Below are positions 8,999-18,089 of a stretch of 64,000 bases of DNA, piece by piece. Below the pieces are notes generated by a model. The model made no database searches. It had not been told where the DNA came from and saw only the letters and a list, made by a program, of their open reading frames with translations. A program made the position numbers and the translations under genes. The first letter of the stretch is position 1, and every line of letters starts with the position of its first letter. The DNA lies in the NCBI RefSeq assembly GCF_019977735.1, contig NZ_AP025018.1:8932580-8996579 (forward strand), given 5' to 3'. Source of the DNA: Calothrix sp. PCC 7716. Lineage in GTDB: Bacteria; Cyanobacteriota; Cyanobacteriia; Cyanobacteriales; Nostocaceae.

Positions 8999-9814
8999 AT
9001 GGCTCATTTAAATATTTCACCTGATGATATCATTTTGGTTGCTGGCGCCACTGGTGGTGTAGGACAATTAACTGTAGCTAAGTTACTAGAGAAGAATTTA
9101 AAGGTTCGCGCTTTGACACGCAGTCCTGCTAAAGTTCAGACAATGTTCGATAACCGCGTCGAAATTGCAGAGGGTGATATTCTTAATCCTGATAGTTTAC
9201 ATAATGCAGTCAGCAATGTGAAATATATACTTTGCTGCACCGGAACTACCGCTTTTCCTTCTGACAAATGGCAGTTTAATTCTAACTGGAATTGGTTTGA
9301 GGCTTTATTTAATTTTCAAAAACTCAAACAGAAAGCTGCTAACACTCCCGAAAAAGTCGATTTTATCGGTGTCACTAACTTAGTAGATGTAGCACCTACC
9401 GATTTGAAACGTTTCGTTTTTGTTTCCTCTTGTGGTATTCTCCGTAAAAATAGTTTCCCATTCTCAGTACTCAACGCATTTGGTGTCCTCGACGCTAAAG
9501 AAAAAGGTGAACAAAGCATTATCAATTCAGGACTGCCCTACACCATTATCCGCCCAGTTCGATTAATTGATGGTCCCTACACTTCATATGACCTTAATAC
9601 CTTACTAAAAGCTAGTACCCAAGGAAAACTAGGCGTAAAAATAGATACAGGTGATAAAGTTGTTGGCGAAACAAGTCGTATTGATGTTGCAGCAGCTTGT
9701 GTAGAATGTTTAGCTTACAGTGAAACCCAAAATAAGATATTTGAACTAGTAAACCAAGGCAGGCGCCCTGATATTATTGATTGGGCGAGTTTGTTTGCGA
9801 CATTAGGGAATTAG
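8999..9814 (+). CDS. Atypical SDR-family NAD(P)-binding oxidoreductase
   Basis: A 271-residue Rossmann-fold protein of the atypical short-chain dehydrogenase group (NmrA/Tic62-like). It has VAGATGGVGQLTVAKLL (nucleotide loop), a conserved RALTRSP with arginines that favour NADPH, an Asp at GDILNPDS, and RFVFVSSCGI in place of the classical catalytic strand. The Tyr-x-x-x-Lys motif is not evident (DAKEKGEQSIINSGLPYTIIRP), so it may bind rather than reduce. Chloroplast relatives bind ferredoxin-NADP reductase or act in chlorophyll/photosystem assembly; any such role here is inference. Transcribed alone with a repeat palindrome just ahead of the start. Confidence 0.85.
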   Translation: MAHLNISPDDIILVAGATGGVGQLTVAKLLEKNLKVRALTRSPAKVQTMFDNRVEIAEGDILNPDSLHNAVSNVKYILCCTGTTAFPSDKWQFNSNWNWFEALFNFQKLKQKAANTPEKVDFIGVTNLVDVAPTDLKRFVFVSSCGILRKNSFPFSVLNAFGVLDAKEKGEQSIINSGLPYTIIRPVRLIDGPYTSYDLNTLLKASTQGKLGVKIDTGDKVVGETSRIDVAAACVECLAYSETQNKIFELVNQGRRPDIIDWASLFATLGN

Positions 9815-9838
9815 ATAATGAGATTATAAGATAATTAT

Positions 9839-9919
9839 AAGTTGGGTTACGTAAAGCCTCCAACGCCACTTGCTTTATGCCAGGAAACCCGTCCACCGCA
9901 GTGGCTTCCCAACCTACAA
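9839..9919. repeat. GTTGGGTTACG / CCCAACCTAC dyad
   Basis: GTTGGGTTACG at one end and CTTCCCAACCTAC at the other form a hairpin of the common cyanobacterial intergenic type, lying between the convergent SDR and histidine kinase genes. It may act as a terminator. Confidence 0.5.
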
Positions 9920-9921
9920 GA

Positions 9922-12900
9922 TTAAATGCGTGTTAGATCGATACATTTAGCAATAATATCCAAACGGAAGTTATCGACTAAATTAGTTAATGTCTCAGCT
10001 AAAAGATTTTGCGTTTCAGGAATATCTTTAATCAATTCAGTTATAGATTGGTCATTTAAAGATATTGCCGCATAATGTAGCTTATCTATCCATTCTGATG
10101 ACATGGTAATTAACTGTTCTGGTGTAAGTTCTAGTGATGCTTCTTGAGGTTTATTTTCTTGCTTATGTTTAATACAAGATGTAGAAGTAGATATATATTT
10201 AACGTCTAAATATCTAGCCATTTGTTCGTAAAGTAGTGTTTCGCTAACTGGTTTACCAATAAAAGCATTACATCCAATTTTAATAAAATGGTCTTGTTGT
10301 TCTTCAAAAGTACTTGCTGTTAAAGCTATAATTATAGTCTGAAATGATTTGTCTTGTATGACACGAGATAAGTTATGTTTTTCTTCTAATTTCTTTTCTA
10401 TTCTCTCTATTTCTCTTATTCTGCGAGTCGCTTCATATCCATCTACTATTGGCATTCTCATATCCATAAATACTAAATGTGGGCGCCAATTTTCCCAAAT
10501 TTTTACTGCTTCTTCGCCATTAATAGCAATTCTTACCTCAAAACCAATTGGTTCCAGCAGTTTTACAAGCAATAAGCGACTTTCTTCCACATCTTCTGCT
10601 ATTAATATTCTATAACACGGTTGGTTTTTCTCTAACCCCGTAACTTGCTGAGTCGGTGCCGCATTTTCTAATGACGTATATGTGGCATAATCGAATTTAA
10701 TATCGAATTGGAATGTTGACCCTTCATTCAATATACTACTTACCATTATATCCCCACCCATTAACTTTACATACTCTCGACTAATCGCTAACCCTAAACC
10801 TGTTCCTTCCATCGACTGACGACCAAGTTGTGTTTGCACAAATGGATTAAATAATTTCTCTAAGTCTTCAGACGCTATTCCATACCCTGTATCTATCACT
10901 TCAAAAACTAAATGCTGCTTATTATCTATATCTATATCATAATCAAAATTTGACGACTCAGGCGCCTGCTTTGAAGGTTTACGCTCATATTTCCTTCTCA
11001 ACATCTTATAATATCTATATCTCTGACCAAATAGATTTTGATATAAACTTTTAGGTAAAATAGTCTGCTTTGTAAAAAAATAATTCTTTATACTTTCTTG
11101 TAACAGAGTAAATGAATTTTCTTGTGATTTTTTCTTTTTGCTAATAGTATATAAGTTTGGCTGTGAAGTTATTTGTGATTTAATCAAATTTGATACTTCT
11201 GCTGTTTGTAACTTAACTCGTAAAGTTACACCTCCATAACTTGTAAATTTGATTGCGTTTCCTAATAAATTAATCAAGATTTGACGTAGTTTACTTTCGT
11301 CAGTAATTATGTACTGTGGAATATCACCAATTAATTCAAAGTTAAAATTTAAATTTTTACTGTTAGCACGCAGTTGCAACATTTTCTGTATGGCATCTAG
11401 TAATGCATACAAGTCAAACGCACGCTCTACTAACATTGTTCTACCTGCTTCTATTTTAGACATTGATAGCACATCATTTATTAATTCCAATAAATGTTTA
11501 CCACTGCGGTTAATTATTTCGATATGCTGCCTTTGATCTAATGTTAATTTTTCTTCACGTGCTAAAATTTGACTAAAACCTAGAATCGCATTTAATGGAG
11601 TACGTAATTCATGACTGATATTGGCTAAAAATGTACTTTTGGCTTTGTTCGCTGACTCTGCTTCTTGTTTTGCAATTTCTAGTGCTATATTCTTTTCTAC
11701 AAGCTCTTGAGTTCGTTCTTTCACTTTCAATTCTAAGTCACTAGCATAATTTGCTAAAGCTTTGTGTGATAACTGTAATGAACGCACCAGTAAATATAGC
11801 TTACTTCCAAGAGTTGCGCTAGTCAGTCCTAATAATGGTGCTACTACATTTACCCACCAACCACTAAGAAATAGTGAGTACGCACTCAATAAAAGACTGA
11901 GGATGGCGCCGGGTAATAGTATACTAATCGTAAATATTAGCGAACTGCACTGTGTAACGACTTCACTCACTCTATGCTTCTTGAAGTAAAATCTATTTAA
12001 TCTAATTTTAACTCCCCAGCCAATCGTAGCACCTACACTTGACCAAAAGAATATCCATAACCATCCTAAGTGTTCAGATATTCCTCGTAACAATTGTCTT
12101 GAATCCAATGCTGCACTCAATACTTGACTTGTTAAGTCTGCGTGTAATTCGACACCTGACCAAGCTGTATTTACATCACGAGTAAAAGGAGTATAAAACC
12201 TTTCACTCAAACTTTCAGCAACCGAACCAACTAAAACAACTTTACCTGTCATTAAGTTTGAAGGTACACGATTTTCGAGTACATCTAATAAAGGTATTTT
12301 GGTGACTGAGGAATGTGAGTTGCGAAAATTTGCTAAAATTTGATATCCTCCCACATCCACACGCACAAAACCCCCTTCGCTATCCTCCATTGGTACAAAT
12401 TTGGCTTTGCCCAGTTTCAGAGCTTGTTTCTTCCCGTCATAAATTTGTTTAATATTCTGTTTTTCTAAGTAAGTTAACGCTAACTTTGCTCCTAGTGTCA
12501 AATAAGTTTTAGTTTTACTCTTATCTCTTACCGCGAGTAAATAGCGTCTGACTTTACCATCGCTTTCTAATACTAAATCACAAGCTGCAATTTGGTCACG
12601 TGTGGCAAGTACAGGTGGTGGTTCAACGACTGGCCCGTTATTGTTACTTAATATTTTTTGAATTCCAATCAAATTTGGTGTTGATTCATATACCTCTAGT
12701 AGTTCTTGATGACCTGGTTCTACTGGTAAGTTGCGATATAAGTCTAACCCAATCACCGCTGGTTGCTGCTGTTTAATTTTGTTAAGTAATTGGGCAAGTG
12801 TTCTGTCGTCAATAGGCCAGCTTTTGAACCGCGAAATATCATTCTCATCAATAGTGACTATGACGATACGGGAGTCTGCTGGTTCTCCTGGACGTGCTGC

Positions 12901-13041
12901 AAACCACTGGTCTAAAATCGCGCATTCCATAAACTGCAAGGTGCCTGTTAGTTGTAAACTAATGATTGTCAGCGTCACAAACACCGAAGTCATTTCAATG
13001 CCAAGATACCGTAGAATCTGTATTTTCAACTTTTTCCACAT
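9922..13041 (-). CDS. CHASE2 hybrid sensor histidine kinase with receiver domain
   Basis: About 1,039 residues from the ATG at 13041 (MWKKLKIQ); a longer frame to 13134 would overlap the upstream gene. Order: N-terminal membrane helix, extracytoplasmic CHASE2 sensor (~25-320), three C-terminal CHASE2 helices, coiled coil, HisKA (phosphoacceptor H477 in SHELRTPLN), ATPase with NLLGNAIKFT and GTGLGLAIS, and a receiver (Asp860 in FMDMRMP). A basic low-complexity stretch of roughly 90 residues separates the N box from the G1 box. The C-terminus past the receiver resembles an Hpt-like helical region but lacks a clear His motif. It is last in a four-gene run with DUF928, CHAT and TPS genes, so it probably senses an envelope signal for that cluster. 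Confidence 0.93.
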   Translation of the reverse strand: MWKKLKIQILRYLGIEMTSVFVTLTIISLQLTGTLQFMECAILDQWFAARPGEPADSRIVIVTIDENDISRFKSWPIDDRTLAQLLNKIKQQQPAVIGLDLYRNLPVEPGHQELLEVYESTPNLIGIQKILSNNNGPVVEPPPVLATRDQIAACDLVLESDGKVRRYLLAVRDKSKTKTYLTLGAKLALTYLEKQNIKQIYDGKKQALKLGKAKFVPMEDSEGGFVRVDVGGYQILANFRNSHSSVTKIPLLDVLENRVPSNLMTGKVVLVGSVAESLSERFYTPFTRDVNTAWSGVELHADLTSQVLSAALDSRQLLRGISEHLGWLWIFFWSSVGATIGWGVKIRLNRFYFKKHRVSEVVTQCSSLIFTISILLPGAILSLLLSAYSLFLSGWWVNVVAPLLGLTSATLGSKLYLLVRSLQLSHKALANYASDLELKVKERTQELVEKNIALEIAKQEAESANKAKSTFLANISHELRTPLNAILGFSQILAREEKLTLDQRQHIEIINRSGKHLLELINDVLSMSKIEAGRTMLVERAFDLYALLDAIQKMLQLRANSKNLNFNFELIGDIPQYIITDESKLRQILINLLGNAIKFTSYGGVTLRVKLQTAEVSNLIKSQITSQPNLYTISKKKKSQENSFTLLQESIKNYFFTKQTILPKSLYQNLFGQRYRYYKMLRRKYERKPSKQAPESSNFDYDIDIDNKQHLVFEVIDTGYGIASEDLEKLFNPFVQTQLGRQSMEGTGLGLAISREYVKLMGGDIMVSSILNEGSTFQFDIKFDYATYTSLENAAPTQQVTGLEKNQPCYRILIAEDVEESRLLLVKLLEPIGFEVRIAINGEEAVKIWENWRPHLVFMDMRMPIVDGYEATRRIREIERIEKKLEEKHNLSRVIQDKSFQTIIIALTASTFEEQQDHFIKIGCNAFIGKPVSETLLYEQMARYLDVKYISTSTSCIKHKQENKPQEASLELTPEQLITMSSEWIDKLHYAAISLNDQSITELIKDIPETQNLLAETLTNLVDNFRLDIIAKCIDLTRI

Positions 13042-13073
13042 AAACAAAGCAAGAGTGTTGGGGAAGTGAAAAC

Positions 13074-13820
13074 TTAATTTGCCGTTGCCACTATATTTAA
13101 ACTCAAACCAACTGAAGTTAGTAACTCCGTCCAAGTTCGTGTGAGTTGCGAGTTGTGTGGTTCTTTTTGCTGAAGTTCCATCACTGTTGCAACTGCATCA
13201 TACCAGTATCCATTTCTGGCGTACAAAGATATACGTTCGAGTGAATTCGCTTTGATTAATTTATTTTGCAAATCTTGACTCAACTGTGTATACTCTATCC
13301 ATCCTCCAACTACCATGTCTAACGTTCGGTCTTCTGGGTTACAAGCTAACGCAAATGACCAGTGATAAGGCTTATTTTTGACTAAAGACAGCGCCGATGG
13401 TAATTTAATCGCAATAAAGCCTTTACTGTTTTCTACTGATATATCTGTCTGATATACTCCATTCATTTTGTCATCAAATAAGCTAAACTCTGCTACTTTC
13501 GCATCAGTTTTCGGTAAATATACATACAAGACTGGGCGCCTATCATGAGATAATCCTACATGTTTACCCGGAGTCAAAGCCGTTAAAGTTTTAGTTTTAG
13601 CTTGAATTGAAGAACTACAAGAAAGCATATCACTACGTGAACCTCCACCTGCTGTTCCACTACGAGGTGCATCTTTTCGTGGTGGTGGTTCAAAACTTAC
13701 TCTACCTACGTCAATAGGAGTTACTGCACTAGCTAACGATATCGATAATGGTAGGGTAACTGTTGCCATTAACCACCCTATTACTAATTTACACGTCCAT
13801 GTTTTTGTCAGAAAATCCAT
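13074..13820 (-). CDS. DUF928 domain secreted protein
   Basis: A 248-residue protein with a signal peptide (hydrophobic ~12-30, ending ASA) and the DUF928 layout: a Pro/Arg/Gly-rich linker (FEPPPRKDAPRSGTAGGGSR), a beta-rich middle with LSHDRRPVLYVYLP and PYHWSFALACNPEDR, then a C-terminal helical pair (WYDAVATVMELQQKEPHN). DUF928 proteins occur mostly in cyanobacteria beside CHASE2 and CHAT genes; their function is unknown. The stop is only 32 bases before the kinase start at 13041, so the two are likely cotranscribed. Periplasmic location is inferred, and it could be a ligand-binding partner of the CHASE2 sensor. Confidence 0.82.
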   Translation of the reverse strand: MDFLTKTWTCKLVIGWLMATVTLPLSISLASAVTPIDVGRVSFEPPPRKDAPRSGTAGGGSRSDMLSCSSSIQAKTKTLTALTPGKHVGLSHDRRPVLYVYLPKTDAKVAEFSLFDDKMNGVYQTDISVENSKGFIAIKLPSALSLVKNKPYHWSFALACNPEDRTLDMVVGGWIEYTQLSQDLQNKLIKANSLERISLYARNGYWYDAVATVMELQQKEPHNSQLTRTWTELLTSVGLSLNIVATAN

Positions 13821-13864
13821 ATACCTTTAGTATCTTTTTTTATATCTATCCAATTATGTATTCT

Positions 13865-16447
13865 CTATAGCCAATTGCCAACTAGTATAAAACTTGCCCA
13901 GTAATAAGGATGTTTGTATTCTTCATTCCTCATTAACTCAAGTTGCGCTTTCTGCAAAGCTTCCGCTCTTGTGGCGCCTGAATATAACTGTTTGTAAAAA
14001 ACATTCATAAACACTGGTGTATAATCATCGTTGATTTGCCATAGCGATGCTAAAACACTACGCGCTCCTGAATGCGCTGCAACTCCCGCTATTCCTAATG
14101 CCGCAGAATTATCTCCTGCAGCTGTTTGACAAGCGCTTAGTATTAATAACTCTATTGGACTGGCACCTTGTAAATTTCGGTCGGCAATTAATGAGTTTAA
14201 CATGTTAATATCAAGCTGCTTATTCCATGTTTGAATATAAGTACCCGTAACACTAGAACTAAATTGACCATGTGTAGCTAAGTGTATTACTGAATACTGA
14301 TTATATAAATTATTCCGTAAATTCTCTATTGTAAAATTTTGATTGAGTAACACTGTGGTTGGTACCAAAGCGCGAATACTTTTAATTTCTTGCTCAACTC
14401 CTGGTAACGGTGATAAATTTTGGTTTGGTAAAGTCACTCCCCCTGCCAAAACCTTGATTTTATCTTTGTGTAAAACTCCTGCTTTAAACAACTCTAAACC
14501 AGGCGCCAAGGATAGCGCATATTTTTCAATCAAATATTGTTTACCATCGTGTAATGCTGCCATCGGTATATTCCGCAATGAACCATCTAGCACAAATACC
14601 AACGTTTTTATCTCGTTTTTTGTCAAAATCTCAGCAGCAGGTTTAATTAACCAGTCATATAACTGTTGAGCAATTAATAACCGTTCGCGTTCAAACGAAG
14701 TTTTTCTTTGCGAGTGACGCATTGCTTTAATTGCAGTTTCGACTTGTGCGTTAGTCTTTAAAGTTGCATAATGACGTAACGGTTGGTTAGGAAGCGATAG
14801 AATAACTTCGAGACGGTCTTTTAAGATAATAGGGTATATTACAGCGGCATTTGTATCGATTTGTTCAATCGAAATTGGTTGACCGTTTAAACAAGCTTGG
14901 CGAAAATAATTAGCAAGTTCTGCTATTTGTAACGCTTCGATGATTTCACGTGCAAAGACTAATTTGGATTGTTGCTGTTTTAAGTCAATATCTGGAACAT
15001 CCTGCAACAGTAAATCTACTAATTCTCGGTACACAGGTTCAACACTTTGACGAAATGATAACTGAACATCTTGATTAATGCCTACCAAGTCTTGACGAAG
15101 TGTCTGTAAAATATGATATGCTTCTGTATAATTAGTTATGGCTTTTTCAATATTACTTTGTGCTTTAAAAATTCGTCCTAGTTGCCATTCCCACTGATAC
15201 GCAATATCATCAGCTTTTAACGAACGTGCTTTCTCTAATGCAAGAGTAGTCAGTTTTATTGCGTTTTGCCACTGTTGAGTTTGTTCATATAGACCTGCCA
15301 AACGTCCCAAAGCTATTGATTCAGCACGAGGATGTGCTAAAGTTTGAGCATCTTTATACGCGTTTGCTAATAACTGTGCTGAAATACTTAAATAATCTTC
15401 CTTGATATTCCCTTGTTGATTCGTATGTACTGACGATTCTTGTAAGCTTTTCATTTTAATTAAGTGTGAAGCTAACTCAATTTGGGCGTACACTTTAGTT
15501 TGGCTGAGTGGGTAGTTAGGTAAGAACTCAGTATAAATTTGTTTATATAACTTTTGAGCATCGCTATAACGGTCAAGATGTACGAGGGTTTTCAGTTCAT
15601 AAACACTCGCTTGTAGTCTGACCTTGCTCTTTGCAACGGCGCCTTTTTGGTAAAATTGTAAAGCGTCAGTTAATCGACCTTGCTCTTCGGCGAGTCTTCC
15701 CAAATTGAGTAGTATCATAAACGCTTGTGGATGTAACTGCATCGCACTTGCAATTTTGTAGCTTTGCATATTGACTTCATTTGCACCAGCATTATCACCT
15801 ATAACTCGTAACAAATTACCCAAATTCATTAGTGCAGTTACTTTCAACTCCGAGTCAGGTTGTGCTGATAGTGAAGTTTGTACTTGCTCAAGAATATTTT
15901 TCGCACGCAAAAAATATCCTAACATTTGTAAAGCACGTGCAGAATTCAACTGCGTCCCAATAACACCCATAACATCATGACTTTTTCGGTAATATTTTTC
16001 TGCTTGTTGAAAAGATAAGAGAGCAGATTCACTATTACCCAGGTTAAATAATAGCTCACCTTGGTTATTCAAAACACAGGCGCTTATTTTTAGATTCACA
16101 ACCTTACCGTTATTGTAAATTAACCGCTTTGCTTGGGATATAGAAGACTCAGCCAAAAGTAACTGCCCATTTTGCTGATAAGCTAAAGCTAAGTAAGAAA
16201 GCATCAAAGCTTGAGATTGTTTATCATGATTATGCTCATAACGACGAACAGCATGACTCCAAACGCGAATTGCGTCATTATATAGTCCTTTCTCATAAAA
16301 CACCTGTCCATTCATCAACGAATTTGATACAGATGCTGTTACGGCGCCACTAAAAAAGATAAATAATATAACTATAGTAATTACAACAAATAAACGTAAC
16401 CATCTACGTAACTTCATAAGCATGAACCCATAGTTAGGGTGCATCAT
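13865..16447 (-). CDS. TPR-CHAT caspase-like protease
   Basis: An 860-residue protein. After an N-terminal hydrophobic helix (~15-38) comes a long array of TPR repeats (~45-450), then a CHAT domain. The caspase-like catalytic dyad is intact: His726 in SVIHLATHGQF and Cys773 in LLILSACQTAAG. The surrounding GVAAHSGARSVLASLWQINDDYT is standard CHAT. Such proteases are cut-and-signal enzymes; TPR-CHAT relatives elsewhere act in type III-E CRISPR (Csx29), but here there is no CRISPR. The N-terminal helix suggests membrane tethering or export. Second gene in the minus-strand run, 44 bases before DUF928. Substrate unknown. Confidence 0.9.
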   Translation of the reverse strand: MMHPNYGFMLMKLRRWLRLFVVITIVILFIFFSGAVTASVSNSLMNGQVFYEKGLYNDAIRVWSHAVRRYEHNHDKQSQALMLSYLALAYQQNGQLLLAESSISQAKRLIYNNGKVVNLKISACVLNNQGELLFNLGNSESALLSFQQAEKYYRKSHDVMGVIGTQLNSARALQMLGYFLRAKNILEQVQTSLSAQPDSELKVTALMNLGNLLRVIGDNAGANEVNMQSYKIASAMQLHPQAFMILLNLGRLAEEQGRLTDALQFYQKGAVAKSKVRLQASVYELKTLVHLDRYSDAQKLYKQIYTEFLPNYPLSQTKVYAQIELASHLIKMKSLQESSVHTNQQGNIKEDYLSISAQLLANAYKDAQTLAHPRAESIALGRLAGLYEQTQQWQNAIKLTTLALEKARSLKADDIAYQWEWQLGRIFKAQSNIEKAITNYTEAYHILQTLRQDLVGINQDVQLSFRQSVEPVYRELVDLLLQDVPDIDLKQQQSKLVFAREIIEALQIAELANYFRQACLNGQPISIEQIDTNAAVIYPIILKDRLEVILSLPNQPLRHYATLKTNAQVETAIKAMRHSQRKTSFERERLLIAQQLYDWLIKPAAEILTKNEIKTLVFVLDGSLRNIPMAALHDGKQYLIEKYALSLAPGLELFKAGVLHKDKIKVLAGGVTLPNQNLSPLPGVEQEIKSIRALVPTTVLLNQNFTIENLRNNLYNQYSVIHLATHGQFSSSVTGTYIQTWNKQLDINMLNSLIADRNLQGASPIELLILSACQTAAGDNSAALGIAGVAAHSGARSVLASLWQINDDYTPVFMNVFYKQLYSGATRAEALQKAQLELMRNEEYKHPYYWASFILVGNWL

Positions 16448-16527
16448 CTCTTAATTATCGCTAGCATTACAACAGCAACCTTACGTACTTACGCGATACC
16501 ATCACTCGATTATGTACGTAATAACAC

Positions 16528-17988
16528 TTATAAATTACACCCTTCCATCATAGGTTGCTGGAAAGCTTTATGACTTGCAACAAGTTTAATCACACCATTC
16601 TCAACTTCCCACGCAGTTGCTTCTATAAGTTGAGGTTGTGTAGATACCTCATTCCCTTGATTATCTCTTACCTCGTCAATATGGCGCCAGTCTATCCAAC
16701 CAGAGTTGACGCTCAAAGCTTCTGTAGTATTTAATGGTAAACCACCACGTCCAACAATAACAAAGCGATTTGTGGTAGCTTGGTTTGAACAAGTTTGATT
16801 AATTTGCTTTGACACATCTATTATAGATGTAGGTAATTGAGCCACACCTCGATTTGGGTCGATATTTAAAGTTCTAATATTGATGTTACGATGACTCGAA
16901 GCAGGAGATGTCACCAAGATATCACTGCGTCCTGTTGGGAAACGACGTTTTTCTAGACCAAAGATAGCATTACTGGATATTCTAATTTTTCCGCCATCTT
17001 GCATCACGTTCGTGGTAATATCATTATCGCCATTTGGGTTGACCAAAATAAACCCCGCTTCAATATTAATATTGGCACCATTGCCTTTTCCTATGGATAC
17101 AGTAGAAATAGTCGCATTTTGGCGCAACGTTAGCAAACTCGAAGCGTACACATTCACGTTTCCACCTTCTGTGATTGTTTTCGCGCTGACTGTTCCTCCC
17201 TCAATTGTCAGGTTATTCGTGACTAATTGCAAGTTACCACTGGCGCCATCTTGACTACCCACACTAACTTTAGCTTTATCTGTTATTATCAACCCATCGC
17301 TTGCTTCTACAGTAATATCACCACTACTTGTCACATTTCCTGTAATTGTGATGTTATTTGCTGTCAAATTCAAATTTTGAGCAGATAAATTGGCATCAAC
17401 TTGAATATTACCAGTCGAACCCCACTGTACACCAATAGGCGCCGATATATGTAGTAAGTTCAGATTATCAACGTCTTTTACACCATGTGGAAATTTCCAA
17501 GACTCAGCAGTACTCAAATATAACGACCCTTTAATATCGAGTGCGGCATTTTTACCCAAATAAATTCCATTTGGGTTAAATAGATAAAAATTAACATTAC
17601 CTGCTGTGCGTATCAAACCATCGATATTAGAGATATCACGTCCTGTCACCCGCATAATAATATTATCTACCCTAGGAGCATTGTTAAAATAAACGCTTTC
17701 CCCATTTTTTACCGAAAACTGTAAAAAACTGTGAAATAAATTGGCGCCTGTTTGAGTTCCACCTGTAATGGTAATATTTTGATGTTGCGATGTAACGGTT
17801 GAATTATTGGGAAGGGTTGCATCAGGAACAACTTGCGCTTGTACTGCTGTAATACACAGACTCATATGAATCACGTTTAACATGACTTGACATATATTAT
17901 TTGCAACAGTAGTTATACTCACAGCACACTCATCAAAATACTGCAAGTCAAAAATAACACATCTTGGTTTTACCCCCCACCACCCCAA
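16528..17988 (-). CDS. Filamentous haemagglutinin N-terminal (TPS) domain protein
   Basis: Up to 486 residues. The TPS secretion domain is clear: QVVPDATLPNNSTV, ITGGTQTGANLFHSFLQFSV, NIDGLIRTAGNVNFYLFNPNGI and LGKNAALDIKGSLYLSTAESWKF, followed by right-handed beta-helix repeats with many Asn/Thr/Ile. The normal signal peptide is poorly defined; starts at 17988 or the in-frame ATG at 17883 (just ahead of a short hydrophobic run ending in AQVVPD) are both possible. The protein is short for a TPS adhesin. Its C-terminal part (VIVGRGGLPLNTTEALSVNSGWIDWR) is the standard tail of cyanobacterial members. A TpsB (FhaC/ShlB-type) pore gene, its usual partner, is not in the window. First gene of the CHAT/DUF928/CHASE2 run. 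Confidence 0.85.
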   Translation of the reverse strand: MGWWGVKPRCVIFDLQYFDECAVSITTVANNICQVMLNVIHMSLCITAVQAQVVPDATLPNNSTVTSQHQNITITGGTQTGANLFHSFLQFSVKNGESVYFNNAPRVDNIIMRVTGRDISNIDGLIRTAGNVNFYLFNPNGIYLGKNAALDIKGSLYLSTAESWKFPHGVKDVDNLNLLHISAPIGVQWGSTGNIQVDANLSAQNLNLTANNITITGNVTSSGDITVEASDGLIITDKAKVSVGSQDGASGNLQLVTNNLTIEGGTVSAKTITEGGNVNVYASSLLTLRQNATISTVSIGKGNGANINIEAGFILVNPNGDNDITTNVMQDGGKIRISSNAIFGLEKRRFPTGRSDILVTSPASSHRNINIRTLNIDPNRGVAQLPTSIIDVSKQINQTCSNQATTNRFVIVGRGGLPLNTTEALSVNSGWIDWRHIDEVRDNQGNEVSTQPQLIEATAWEVENGVIKLVASHKAFQQPMMEGCNL

Positions 17989-18089
17989 TAATTAAAATAG
18001 GGAAAGTGATTTTGGAGAAAATATTTTAAGATAGAGATGGTATAACCAAATATATCGTTATATTTTTTATCTAGTTATATATACTTAAT

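Noticed and set aside
13865-17988. Type III-E CRISPR (Csx29) or gasdermin system around the TPR-CHAT protease
   Set aside because: No cas genes, repeats or gasdermin-like small protein nearby; DUF928 does not look like gasdermin.
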